A stretch of 64,000 nucleotides of DNA, from positions 40,878,475 to 40,942,474 of the forward strand of contig OX123205.2 in the NCBI GenBank assembly GCA_944739405.2, in the 5' to 3' direction. Of the stretch, positions 21,600 to 33,140 are shown in pieces. The stretch is from Euclidia mi (lineage: Eukaryota > Arthropoda > Insecta > Lepidoptera > Erebidae). The notes under the pieces are model-generated. The model searched no databases. It had not been told where the DNA came from and was given only the letters and a program-made list of their open reading frames with translations. The translations under genes were made by a program, and so were the position numbers. The number at the start of each line of letters is the position of its first letter. Within the stretch, counting starts at the first letter, position 1.

Positions 21600-21812
21600 G
21601 AGACGTTGCCCATTAAAAAGGTCACCACTAGGATGGGTAACCGCTTGTTTTAATTACAATAGCAGTATGAGTCAATCGGAGAAATTGGCCTGCTATACTA
21701 CGCTCTGCAAACGATATACGGCTCAATGTCGAGGTTTTGTCTCTGCGCAAAGAAAGATTTGTTTTCCCCAACCGCATTTTGCGTCACCCACGGAATTAAA
21801 GACTATTTATTG
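21600..21812. mobile_element. 5S-like SINE scrap next to a family F fragment
   Basis: 21618-21646 (GGTCACCACTAGGATGGGTA, then ACCGC) is a plus-strand 5S-type scrap. 21660-21812 is a minus-strand, old F fragment (GGCCTGCTATACTACGCTC, CTCAATGTCGAGGTTTTGTC, GCGTCACCCACGGAATT). Confidence 0.5.
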
Positions 21813-21898
21813 ACCGAAACTATTTGTAGTGTTGCCATCGACATGATAAATAAGTAAATAACATTTTGTATTCTTAACCCCTCATCTGCCTCGACCTC

Positions 21899-22164
21899 GA
21901 CTGCCTCGTTGGTCTTGCGGCATAAATGTGCGCTTGGGATTGGGAGGTCTCGGGTTCGATTCCCGGGCCGGGCAAAGTGTTATTGGGTTTTTCCGTTAGG
22001 GAATTCTCAGTAGCAGCACGGAGTCTGGTAATGTGCCCGGTACGGTAATAGGCTCGCCCCCTATTACGTGGGACCTAAAAATTCATGGCGAAATGTGGGT
22101 GTAATATTACACCTCTACCTACCACTTCGGGGACACAGGCGTGAGTCTATAAATAAAAAAATAA
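21899..22164 (+). mobile_element. SINE family A, full length, well preserved
   Basis: Head GACTGCCTCGTTGGTCTTGC, B box GGGTTCGATTCCCGGG, full body, and tail GGCGTGAGTCTATAAATAAA. This is one of the best copies for a consensus. Confidence 0.85.
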
Positions 22165-22957
22165 ACCCCTCATCATACGGAGACGACATAATATAACCTC
22201 AAATCTCACGATCAAACAAACCTAACTACGCCTAGAAAAGCAATAAATTCCCAGAAGCCCAACAAAGAGGGAACCCTCCAACCACCCCAAAGCCTCCAGA
22301 TGAAGGCGTTATTTTTAAAACCTTTATTATCGTAGCCTGTAATGTATTCATAGCTTGTGCGGTTAAAAACCTTGTTCCACCCCCCTCCCATACCCTCAGA
22401 AAAGGGGGAGGCATCTGTTTTGTATTCTCATCAATATTAATGTTGGATAACAATTTGTTGATTGCTGTGTTATTATAAACTGAAAGTCAGTGCAGAAACT
22501 TACGTTTTCCCCCTCCTTCTCTTGAGCCGTTATAAGCGGTAGTTGTTTTGCTTTTCGTTTTTTGTGGTTCGGAGTACAGTCGTCTTAATTTTTTGCTCTT
22601 GTTTCGTCTCGGATATGGTAGAGATGCTTTTATTGCTGATGCTGAGATTCTGGTGGAGAAATCTTGTTTTTGCTTTGTAATGGTATTAACTTAGCATAAT
22701 CGAACTCATCTTAGCACCGTGCCGGTTACGATTCAAGACCCTTGCTTTAGAATCCGGGGTCTACCAACCACTAAGCCTGTATAAAAGGAAGTCTTAAAGA
22801 TTTTTACTATTTTTCAGGAAACACAATTAATAAATTATGCTCCTTTTAATCCGATAACTGATGATTTTTTGTTGAGTGTTTTGTGCAGATTTTATTGTTT
22901 GTGTTTTTTGCGTCTGTAAGTCGTTGTTTAATTTATGGCATTTGATTCTAAGAGTAA
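22165..22957. other. Unassigned
   Basis: Nothing recognised. Confidence 0.4.
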
Positions 22958-23440
22958 GGGTGCTTGTACACGGTGCATGTAGCTTGACAATGCTGAGGCA
23001 CGTGCGCGGGTTATATGCACCGTAAACATATCGTTTAAAAAAATGTGCGGGTCTAGCGACTCGAGCATGTACCAAAGCGAGCCACCCGCGCAACTAATTC
23101 GCGTGCTCTGCGGCGCGCGCGGGTCACTCGCGCATTTTACTTGTTAAAATTACATTTACAACATATGATCTTAATAGAATTTTCTATCGTCGAGACATTT
23201 TGACGCGATTCAAGTCATAAAGCTACCGCGCGAATAACATGCACATGTAGCTCTTGACCACGAACAAATAACTTGTGTACATACAGCTTGCGCAAGTAGC
23301 CCGTGTCTTTACTTGCTCCAGTTATTTGCACCATGTACAAGTACAAGCGAATCACTTGAACTAGTAGCTTGCGCATATTACTAACGCGTGTAACCCGCAA
23401 CTTTACTTGCTCCAGCTACAAGCACCGTGTACAAGCACCC
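22958..23440. mobile_element. MITE with GGGTGCTTGTACACGGTGC ends
   Basis: The left end GGGTGCTTGTACACGGTGCA is mirrored at the right, giving about 30-bp inverted repeats over 483 bp. Subterminal sequence repeats AGCTTGCGCAAGTAG-like motifs. Flanks are TAA and TAT, close to a 3-bp Harbinger-type duplication. Confidence 0.7.
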
Positions 23441-24256
23441 TATGATTCGATCTTGCTTGTATATATTTGCGACCTCCAACGTACTCTGAAGAATATCCTA
23501 AAACAAAATATATTTTTCCTTTCCCCGACAATCTTCTGATTTCACGAAAAGCCACAAAATAAACACACACATAAAACAGGAACGAAACATTTCATCAAAA
23601 TAAAAAGGCCAGACACTCAACAAATAACAACATTTGTGAACCCAATACTGGCGTACCCATCAAAACGAGGTCCTTCGTCGAAGAGCTTAACTTTATGAAG
23701 CGAGTCCATTTGCCCCCGACTTCATAATCGGAGGGGTAGCAAAGGGGAGTCTTAACGAAAGCTATTGAAATGAGAAATAAGCCTTAGGCAACGTACCAAC
23801 TCACGGACAAACTGTGTATACATTTCCTCGGCGTTTGATATTAAAATTGAGTTGTGATGGTACATTGAACGATTTCTATTATCGGAGAATTAATTTTATA
23901 AGATGTACTGCGATTTTTGGTGTTTAATGTAATAAGACAAGATCAATTTAAAATTGAATTTGTTGATATAAATTAGCAAGCAATTAATCGAATTTATTTT
24001 TAACCGACTTCAAACAAAAAAAGAAGGAGGAGGTTCTCAATTCGGCCGGTATATTTTTTTTTTTCGATGTATGTACACCGATTTCGCCGAGGTTTCTCAA
24101 CCGATTTACGTAATTCTTTTTTTGTTTGATGCGCAATAGTTTCGAATTGGTCCCATAAAAATGTTATTCATGTAGGCCCAGTAGTTTTTATTTTATGAGC
24201 ATTTTTTTACTTATTTTCACCTATCCTTAAGGCTGAAATTCCTATGAATAATAATT
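23441..24256. other. Unassigned, with an ACCGACTTC repeat piece
   Basis: 24000-24130 (ACCGACTTCAAAC, GAAGGAGGAGGTTCTCAATT, TACACCGATTTCGCCGAGG) is a dispersed repeat known from moths and butterflies. It shares its first motif with the foldback element at 25619. Confidence 0.45.
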
Positions 24257-24596
24257 GTGACGGCTGGTGTCATGTCAAATTGTCAACACTACGGTTACTA
24301 AGGACTACTGACGTCTACACTTTATGCGTCGACACGACAAACTGGCCGGTACTCAAACATAATAATTAGCAAAAAGGTTTGAAGACTATTTCATTATTTG
24401 GAAATGACAGTAAGATGACGTAAGCACTCTGTCAAGTGTTCGCTAAATTCGCCACTAATTGATAACAAGGCGATGGCCGTGCTGATAATACATCCGCTTT
24501 ACGTTCTGAAGGCATGGGTTCAAATCCCAATCAAAACTGTTAGTCGATTTTGGTTTTTATGAAATTTGGAAAATGTTTATGAATATTTGGCAAATA
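24257..24596 (+). mobile_element. Family D element
   Basis: Starts GTGACGGCTGGTGTCATG and ends ATATTTGGCAAATATTTT. The tRNA-like part is near the 3' end (GATAACAAGGCGATGGCCGT, GGGTTCAAATCCCA), not at the 5' end as in normal tRNA SINEs. The opposite-strand copy is at 11267-11598. Confidence 0.65.
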
Positions 24597-24919
24597 TTTT
24601 TTTTTTATCTTAGGTAGACTTTAAATAAACTAAAGTATAATTGGTCTACAAGTAGGATTTACATTATAATGTACAATAAAATAAAACTAATTATACAACT
24701 AAACTATCCTAAACTATAAAAAAGCAAAAGTATGAAAAGAAAAGTAAATAAAATGTAATAAAAAATTAAATTCCTCCGCAACGCTGTCAAGCGGTAGCTT
24801 GCCCAGAAGGCTGGCAGCATTGCCACGTTGAATAGCAATGCTTATTCTCTCAGCGAGATATAAACCAGCCCTCTGGTCACGGGAAGCATCGATCAGCCTT
24901 CTGGCGATTTCTTTCTTTG
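24597..24919 (-). pseudogene. 5'-truncated LINE tail
   Basis: A T-run at 24597-24607 marks the poly-A end of a minus-strand retrocopy. The frame reads EIARRLIDASRDQRAGLYLA, ERISIAIQRGNAASLLGKLP, then a short C-terminus. The same C-terminal motif NAASLLGxLP occurs at 47677-47874, so both are copies of one family. I do not know its clade. Confidence 0.6.
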
Positions 24920-24989
24920 GGAAATGTGGGTGTAATATTACACCTCTGCCTACCACTTTAGGGATAGAGGCGTGAGTCTATAAAAAAAT
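24920..24989 (+). mobile_element. SINE family A tail fragment
   Basis: GAAATGTGGGTGTAATATTA to GAGGCGTGAGTCTATAAAAA. It abuts the LINE tail directly. Confidence 0.7.
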
Positions 24990-25618
24990 ATGTCAGACAT
25001 TGGGAGTTGGGTTTTGTATACGTATTTAAATTGGATGACAATGAAAAGTTATTATGACATAGAGCTGCTCTGATGATGGAATCGAAAGGTGGCCATAGGA
25101 ATAATATAGGAACTCAGTAATTAATTGTCAAAATTTTGTAGAGTTTGGGCTCGTTCTCGTCCGATGAAGGAGTCAGAAGGTGGCGATACGAACTCGGTAA
25201 TTACAAAAATCTATTTGAATTGCACAATGATGATAATAGTGACTTCAAAGACGTAAATCATGCGGTAATGCCATGATTTGTCGATTATTAATGAGACCAA
25301 GTCTATTAGCTCTCTGCTCAAAAGGCTCATTCGCTAGACGCTCTTGGATCTTACCGAGTCTAGAATGATACTGTTTAAGAGTTTCTTGACGTTAACGTGA
25401 TTTCATATATATGCTTTCCTGGCCAACAAACGTTTTTCAGGATCTTTAATAGTCTCACAAGAACGTAAAACTGTGTCCCGAAGAGCATTTTTACAGAGAA
25501 GACTACTTTTATCCGTTCCCGTTTCTTGAGAATTATATTTTAAGGCGCGCAGCACCTTTTGTAGGTCTACCTATAACTAGTTGACAATACAACAATAGGT
25601 TCACTAAAAAGTATTAAA
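24990..25618. other. Unassigned
   Basis: Nothing recognised. Confidence 0.4.
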
Positions 25619-26131
25619 TAAAAATAACTACGTTAAAAACAACCGACTTCAAAAACGAAAAAGTGAAAAATAATAAAGATTTAACATTAATTAAATACTT
25701 CCTATTATTTTTATGTGCTATTTGCTAATTGGTTTGAAGTCGGTGCCAAATCAAATTTCAAAAGCCTTTAAATTAAAGAAGGCATTTCATAATTCACATG
25801 AATTCACATTCTGTTCAATACATTTTCGTATTATTTTTTTCATTATTATTCGTATTAACGGAAGCTGCTTATAATATTAAGATCAAATTGCTCTTTATTA
25901 GGTTTATTTATGCATCTTTATCTTTATCGTAGTCATTCCTTTGTATTAATTTGCTCGTATTCATTTAAGTGATTAAAATATTATTATTTGTTTTAAGGCT
26001 TGGCACCGACTTCAAACCTATTAGTAAATAGCACATAAAAATAATAGGTAGTATTTAATTAATGTTAAATATTTATTATTTTTCACTTTTTCGTTTTTGA
26101 AGTCGGTTGTTTTTAACGTAGTTATTTTTAT
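25619..26131. mobile_element. Foldback element with inverted arms of about 131 bp
   Basis: 25619-25749 and 26000-26131 are inverted copies with only a few mismatches, separated by about 250 bp of AT-rich spacer. Both arms contain AACCGACTTCAAAAACG and GAAGTCGGTGCC. No coding sequence. Confidence 0.8.
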
Positions 26132-26739
26132 CATTATACAGCTTTTAGTTCATTGCTGGACATAGGTCTCTCCTAACTTGTATCACAATTGTCGCGATTT
26201 CTCGCAATTTGTATGTAGTCTTATAATCTTGCCCGGCGGGAGTGTCGCGATTTCTCGCGAACTGTATAGTGTACAGAGCAGATAACCAACCTCTGTGAAT
26301 ACTTAACCAACCTCTATGTAAGTACTGGCCACAACCGACGGTTCTACGTTTGAGGTTTGAACGTGATATAAGTATGAAGAATACGAAATTACTTTATTAC
26401 TTCATAGTACTGACATTGTCATTTGAAATATTATAAAGCAGTAAATGTATTATTATTTTGATTATTAATGTGCTAATACAATAATAAATGTGCTGATAAT
26501 GATGAGCTGTGCTATGATGATATCACAAATGGGCGCTGGAGCTAAGTATTTAGTGATTCCTACTGTTTGCGAGTAGCTAGTGTTGTAAAGCTAATTATAT
26601 GGGATCCTATTGTTTCTACGTATATAGAAATTGGTAATGTATTGTATGGTAATTCTGTATTGTAATAGTAGAAGTGTTTAGACCTCTGCTGAGGATAAAG
26701 ACGTTTATGCCTCAGTGGGGAGAGAACGGAGCCGTCCGT
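26132..26739. other. Unassigned, with a small F-tail trace
   Basis: 26145-26180 (TTCATTGCTGGACATAGGTC) resembles the end of family F. Two TCGCGATTTCTCGC motifs occur near 26195 and 26245. Confidence 0.35.
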
Positions 26740-26970
26740 TACAGAGCGGTGAAATACCCGACACATACAATATTTGAGAGCGGTGATCAGACCGACAGTT
26801 ATTACAGAGCGGTGAGCAGACCGACACATAAAAGGGCGGTGAAATACCGACAGTTAAAATACCTTGGCAGCGGTGAAATATCCGACAGGTATAGAGTTAT
26901 TAAAAGACCTGATATCGGTGAAAGATCCGACAGGTATTACGTTATTGAAAGACCTGACATATTATAATTG
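26740..26970 (+). repeat. Degenerate tandem repeat
   Basis: About six units share GCGGTGA...CCGACA. The last two are about 45 bp and nearly identical. One frame stays open across the array (26674-26967, 97 residues), giving repeats such as SDRYRVIKRPDIGE and SDRYYVIERPDIL. I see no known domain. Confidence 0.65.
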
Positions 26971-27355
26971 GCAGTTATATAATTCGTAATGCGTACCATA
27001 GAAATTGATAGACCTGCAATACTAGACTACCGGACAGTGGAATCATATAACCTTTTAACCTACAGGTCGCACCAAGAGAATTCAGGAAGAAACATACTGA
27101 CAAATGCTTGGCATCGAGGTCAAAAGAGCTGTCTACGTTTCGAGATGTAACTCAAACATTCCATCTTTCCGCTCACATTAGTCAAACTGTAATATCTATC
27201 GGCGTTCAGTTACAAACCCCTTAAGCAACATTATAACTCGCCGACAACAATAGCATAATGTGTATTGACACATTATGCTATTGTAGCAAGTTATTGGCCT
27301 ACAAAACGAAGCTGGCCAGACGGATTGGAATAGGTTTTGATAATTATACTATTTG
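26971..27355. other. Unassigned, with a perfect 17-bp hairpin and an F scrap
   Basis: 27247-27263 and 27268-27284 are perfect inverted repeats with a 4-base loop. 27305-27345 (AGCTGGCCAGACGGATTGGA) is family F-like. Confidence 0.5.
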
Positions 27356-27600
27356 ACTGCCTCGTTGGTCTCGCGGCATAAAATGTGCGCGTGGGATTGG
27401 GAGGTCTCGGGTTCGCTTCCCTGGTCGGGCAAAGTGTTATTGGGTTTTTTTCCGCTAGAAAATTCTCAGTAGCAGCAAGGAGTCTGGTAGTGTGCCCGGT
27501 ATGGCAATAGGCTCGCCCCGCGTGGGACTAAAATAAATCTGGCAAAAAGTGGGTGTAGCAATATACCTCTGCCTACCTCTTCGGAGATATAAAAAACAAA
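27356..27600 (+). mobile_element. SINE family A
   Basis: Head GACTGCCTCGTTGGTCTCGC, B box mutated (GGTTCGCTTCC), body with a deletion after GGCTCGCCCC. The tail is shortened. Confidence 0.8.
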
Positions 27601-27847
27601 CAAAATATTTTATTTTATTTGCATCTCCAACACATAGCATAGGTACATATACATTTTCTTAATGAGTACAACAGAAGGCGGTACATGGAGAACAAATTAG
27701 GCAACTGCGTCAGCTATTGTCGCTGTTTAAACAACTACAACGCTGGTATTCTCGCAGGCCTATATATGCAATTATAATTATTAAATACCTATATAAATTA
27801 ATTATATAAAAATAAAAGAACGAAAAATTTAAATATATAATATATAT

Positions 27848-28223
27848 ACAGGGTGTCACAAGACCCATCACCAAGCCGAAGTCTACTCGTTGTGGACATG
27901 ATGCCAAGTCATACTAAGCAAAAATAATACCTGGGAAACGAATTTTTTTTAAGATTTCAATTTTTTTAAACCACATTTAAAAGCGCGCCCGAGCAATGCT
28001 CGAAATACCTACTTATCCATAGGGTCATAGGGCATCTAAAGAACACATTGGTGGGGTAAATGCATCGATTTTGTACCTAATTAGAAAAATTCCATACTAA
28101 CTTTGAGCCTCAATACCTCCTGAACCATTAATTTCCCAGGTATGGTGCCCAAGTAAAAAATGTTCGTAGTGATTGTTACAACATGGGATTTCAGTTTTCG
28201 TTAAGGGTCTTTTTACACCCTGT
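27848..28223. mobile_element. MITE with ACAGGGTGT termini
   Basis: Starts ACAGGGTGTCACAAGACCC and ends GGGTCTTTTTACACCCTGT. It lies between TA repeats, so a TA duplication is likely but cannot be separated from the simple repeat. It matches 19013-19389 closely. Confidence 0.75.
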
Positions 28224-28309
28224 ATATATATATACCTACATAAAATTATATATACAAATAAATATAGGCGTGAGACTACATAGTCTCACGTCCCATACAA
28301 ATATGAGAG

Positions 28310-28445
28310 TTTTTGTTAAGTCTCGAAGACATGTGGAATCTGCCAACTCGCATTGGCGAGCGTAGTGGAGTATGGAATAACCCTTCTCTCAGTGGGATGA
28401 TGCAGCCAGTTGGATAGTTGATTATAAATAAAGTTGATGATGATA
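28310..28445 (+). mobile_element. SINE B-type 3' tail
   Basis: TGGAATCTGCCAACTCGCAT, TGGCGAGCGTAGTGGAGTAT, and the end AAAGTTGATGATGAT. A short palindrome lies just before it at 28269-28290. Confidence 0.5.
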
Positions 28446-28519
28446 AGCCACTACAAAGGAATATGAACAACACAAGGAATCTGAACCTGGAAAAAAAAAC
28501 GGCAACCTGTGAGACTTTA

Positions 28520-29695
28520 AAGCCGCGTTTCCACTAGGCAACATTTGGCGCGCGACACGTGACGCTCAACATGTACGGCAACGCTGCACAACAGTGCGCG
28601 ACGTTGCCAGCTGTCGCGCAACATGACGCGCGGCTTATTGTTTGTTAAAGAGCATCGTTAGTTGAGCATCAATTGTTGTTGATTCTGATTGTTGTTTTGT
28701 AGGTATTTTCTAACCCACCAACGTGATTTTTTCTTTTTTGATGCATTTTTCGATAAAAGGACAATGGCAGATCTCCATACATCAAAATGTCTGAAATTAA
28801 ATAGAAGTGAACAGTAATAAAAAATATATCTAAATATTTGGCGTAAGTAACAGAGTCTAGAAATTATTCTATTTTCACTCAGGAAAGGTGGAAAAAGAAG
28901 ATATCGGTGTTTGAAGTTTTAGTTAAGAATGAACTATGTAGGTACAAGAAAGTTATAGTATGAAAGTTAAACAATGTAGGTAGGTACGTTTGAATTATCA
29001 AATGACATATGTCAGATTGACATCAAAACGCGGAAGTATTTTGTAGCATCTAACTGTCACAGCCATAGACAAAAGCAGAGCTGCACATTTTAAATCGATT
29101 TTATGTGAAATCGATACAATTTTAAAACGATGCTGTGACGTTTTTATTTGATTTAAACGTTGTTTTGCTTCAAAAATATTAGCTTATTGATATAATGTTG
29201 ATTAAGTATTAAATAACTGCATTTTAAACCAAACCAACTCTATAAAGGTCGATCGTATCGATTACTTATTTAATAATCGATACGGATATAGCACTCACGT
29301 CTATTCCTGTCACACCATTGTCTATGGCAACAAGCAAATAAAAAAGTATTCGTAATCAATTGGAATGCTTTTTATCATCATAAAATACTCCAGCTTTAAT
29401 GAGACAAAGTGAAAATATTAAAAATCGTAGAAAAAAAAACCAATTTGTTTTGTTCATATGAAGTTTAAGGTCGCCACAACAAACCCAGACCAAATTCTGC
29501 CATTGTTCTTTTAACCACTGCTGCTGAAATCAACACAAGTTCCTCTGGCGACATGTTGTCGACGACTGACGTAAAGTAGTAGATGCGTAGACAGTCAACG
29601 TTGTTCAGAAAAAGTCCCGCGATGACTTTCAACATGTTGGGCAACTTGTTGTGCAACGTGTTGCGCGTCAATTGTTGCCTAGTGGAAGCGCGGCT
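28520..29695. mobile_element. Non-autonomous Harbinger-like transposon
   Basis: The termini AAGCCGCGTTTCCACTAGGC and complement AGCCGCGCTTCCACTAGGC pair over about 40 bp, with TTA outside each end (28517-28519 and 29696-29698). Subterminal CG-rich repeats (GCAACATGACGCGCGGC type) occur on both sides. On the minus strand near the right end, 29465-29580 reads MSPEELVLISAAVV and later LLWRP, reminiscent of the N-terminus of Harbinger transposases; this is a weak match. Confidence 0.6.
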
Positions 29696-29788
29696 TTAGT
29701 GCTACATTTGGTCCTCTTCGTTTTGCTTCAGAAGGCGTTCTATCAAATTTACCAGCATTTAATTAGGTATTTTCAACTTCTTTTCATC

Positions 29789-29983
29789 GACTGCATGGCA
29801 TAGTGGTTTAAGCGACCGCCTCACCGCTTGATCCACAGCGCTGGGTACTCGGTTTGAACCACGATACAACACTTTGTGTGTATCGTGTGTATACATAAAT
29901 TTTTGTTTCGAGTCTGGGTGTCTATGTACATTGTGTCCACTGTATGTATGTTTGTCAAGTAATCAGCGACACATAATATTTTT
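29789..29983 (+). mobile_element. SINE family C
   Basis: Head GACTGCATGGCATAGTGGTT, B-box region CTCGGTTTGAACC, body TTTCGAGTCTGGGTGTCTAT and CATTGTGTCCACTG. Confidence 0.7.
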
Positions 29984-30390
29984 CTAGTGCGGATGTAGAA
30001 AGTAGTATATAAAAATGAATATTCAAGTTGCCACTGGCTATATCAATGTATTTTACGTCAACAAATCGGAAGTAAACAAACACTTTGTTTACATAACCAT
30101 CTCCCCCCTAACGTGTTATCGCATTAGACTCAATCATTTCAATCGACTCCATCTGTGGCCTGTCTAATCCAATATACATTGTCACAGATTCGATCAGACC
30201 AAGATGTATTTATAGTTTCGTAAGCATAATACGCGGTAGGCGGATAATACGTAAATTATAGTTTGCGACGGTTGACTTATATTAATTGATGCATTAATGT
30301 ATTTAACACCGTGCCGAGTATTTATAACCACAATTGTAACTAAGATAGGGCTACATTTTGTATGCTCTACAAATTCTTTATACGATTACA
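29984..30390. other. Unassigned
   Basis: Nothing recognised. Confidence 0.4.
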
Positions 30391-30643
30391 ATTTTTTTTT
30401 ATAGACTCTCTCCTGTATCCCCGAAGGGGTAGGCAGAGGTGTAAGTAATATTACACCCACACATTTCGCCATGATTTTTTTAGGTCCTACGTAATAGGGG
30501 GCGAGCCTATTGCCGTACGGGCACAATACCAGAATCCATGCTGCTACTGAGAATTTCCTAACGAAAAAACCCAATAACACTTTGCCCGACCATGGAATCA
30601 AACCAAAGATGCACATTTATGCCGCGAGACCAACGAGGCAGTC
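30391..30643 (-). mobile_element. SINE family A with a damaged B box
   Basis: Tail ATAGACTCTCTCCTGTATCC at left, head ending CAACGAGGCAGTC at 30643. About 20 bp around the B box is lost (GACCATGGAATCAAACCAAA joins directly to GATGCACATTTATGCC). Confidence 0.8.
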
Positions 30644-31436
30644 AAGATTTGTTTATTTGGTTTAACGCTAATCTCAAGTACTTTGTCCGTCCGTCCGATT
30701 TAAATAATTATTTTTGTGTTACTCGTAGATAGCCCATTTATTGAAGAAGGCTATATAACATCACGCTATGAGCCACAGATGCGGAACAGTAGCCAGAAAT
30801 ATCGCGGGTGTAACCGCTAACTCAGCTATTTCTTAATATGGGCGTTGCCTTATGAAGACAAACAAAAGTGTTCACAAATTGCGATTTTTCTAGACGATAG
30901 CGAATGAAAAACTGTACTGACAAAATAAACCTAGTATACAGTATAACTTCAAAATGTTATTGTATTAGACTCACATTTCAATCTATTTCGTCGTGGCACG
31001 TCGCCAATAATACGTATTGTCGTCTTGATTCGGCTGTGTCACTGCGGTATTTCCGTAAACAAAGAAATCAGTATGTACGCAGACAGTGCAGATGATACGT
31101 AGCTTATTATTTGCGGAGTCATAATCTGATTTCGATTTGCGCAGTAGAGTCGAAAAGTAAAGTCTTGTCTCTATCTATTTGCCGTGTTATTGAATTGAAT
31201 ACAAATAGGCGTTTCCCTATTGCTAGAAAAAACATGGCAAGGTTAAACACGCTCTAAGGCTTTAGGATTTCTAAGTGTTAAATTGTAACATAGAATTTTT
31301 AAACTTATAAGCCTTCAAAATGACTTAAATAAGACACCGCTATAATTATGATGGATATTAGGAGAATTTTATCACATGTGAACTTTATTAGATTTTAGAC
31401 ATGACAGATATTCATGGCACAGAGATTAGCTCTAGC
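30644..31436. other. Unassigned
   Basis: Nothing recognised. Confidence 0.4.
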
Positions 31437-32155
31437 GAGGTAGTGGCGGTATAAACCATCTCACCACAAGAACTGCTACCAACTCTCCAGCACAAACTCT
31501 CCGCCTAGTCAGACAACATCAAAACCAGTGAACAACGCAGCCATAAAGTGACAGCGGTCGCCGCTGTTTATCGGCAAGTGTCAACGCTCTGTCACTTCGT
31601 ATGTTAATACCAACTCTAGGAAAACGATGTAATAGAGGGATTATCGGATCGACGCTTATTTTATGATCGACGGTATATTATATTCATCTAGGCTTTAAAG
31701 AATAGTCAACTTAAAAGGTATTTTAACATAAAGGTGTAGTCAGGGCCTTCAGAAAGACTTAAATTGAGAGCAACTTTATCATGACCCTTTGTATCTGATT
31801 ACACCAAAGTAGTTGTTCTAAAGAGTTTAATTTATCAGTCAGACTTTCGTGTCAGTCATTATCGCTGCAGCAGCTATCGAGGCAGCAGCCATATAAACGA
31901 TTTTACCACAAACACTGCTACCAACTCTTCAGCACAAATTTTTTGCCGAAAACTTTCTGCCAAAAACTCTCCGCCTAGTCAGACACCATCAAATTTATCG
32001 CAGCAAACGGCTCAGCCGTAAGCGACAGCCGTCGCCGCTGTTTATCGGCAAGTGTCGACGTTCTATCGCTTCGTATGTTAATACCAACTCTAGGGAAACA
32101 ATGGCATCGACGGATTATCGAATCGACGTTTATTTTATGATCGACGGAATATAAT
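31437..32155 (+). repeat. Two diverged direct copies of a unit of about 250 bp
   Basis: 31437-31690 and 31889-32155 share TCTCCGCCTAGTCAGACA, GTCGCCGCTGTTTATCGGCA, CTTCGTATGTTAATACCAAC and GATCGACGG...ATAT. The copies are about 450 bp apart. No SINE head, inverted repeat or coding frame was seen, so the family is unknown. Confidence 0.7.
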
Positions 32156-32876
32156 ATTATAGTAGGCGAGTTTCAAGTTGATAATGGGAAGAGTAGTATG
32201 GAGTTTGGTGCTAAGTTGAGGTTTTAAAATAGCGTTGGAAAATTTCTCTGTATCTATGATAAAATGGAGTCAAAATTATAACCCTTTCTCACTTCCTTGC
32301 GGCCGAGTCATACATACATTTTGCAAGAATTGGATTAAATATAAATCACTACATATTGTTTTTACTTCTTGGAACCTGATTTCTCATTTTAGTGAGCCGC
32401 TTCAATATAATTTAAGTCTATCATGGAAGATATAGCGGCGTTCGGGCAACTACAGCGAAAAATATTGAGTGTGTGATGTCTTACGGAGCTAAGACGTGGT
32501 TGTTCATTATTGGCCCTATCAGAAGACTCAAAGTCACCTAAAAAGCTATGCTCGGCAAACAATTGCCGATAAAATTTTCAGACAAAATTTATATTTGATT
32601 TGTATTATACAGTGCACTTCAAGCCCGCTGATGCCAAAACCAGTACTACCTTTACGTATTGCGTCCCCCAAAAACATCCATCTCCAAAACGCGATAAAGA
32701 CACGAGACAAAAGGGAGACGTGGCAGAACGACGCGGATGTCGTTAAGTGGCCGACATAAATCAGTAGAGTCTACTTGTATGTATATCTGCTTAGGACTGG
32801 AACTGAGATAGGCGTGCCGTGGTTTTATATAAAAGATTTTCGCGGGCACTGCGTTTGTCCAGACGTGCGGCCTATT
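32156..32876. other. Unassigned
   Basis: Nothing recognised. Confidence 0.4.
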
Positions 32877-32877
32877 C

Positions 32878-33140
32878 TTTTTTTTCATAGACTCACGCCT
32901 GTATCCCCGAAGGAGTAGGCAGAGGTGTAATATTAGATACACCCACATTTCGCCATGAATTTTTAGGTCCCACGTAATAGGGGGCGAGCCTATTGCCGTA
33001 CCGGGCACATTACCAGACTCCGTGCTGCTACTGAGAATTCCCTAACGGAAAAACCCAATAACACTGCCCGACCCGGGAATCGAACCCGAGACCTCCCAAT
33101 CCCAGGCGCACATTTATGCCGCGAGACCAACGAGGCAGTC
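32878..33140 (-). mobile_element. SINE family A, full length with short duplication
   Basis: Tail TTTTCATAGACTCACGCCTG at left, head ending ACCAACGAGGCAGTC at 33140. CTATTCT occurs at both ends (about 32872-32878 and 33140-33146), a probable short target duplication. Confidence 0.85.
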
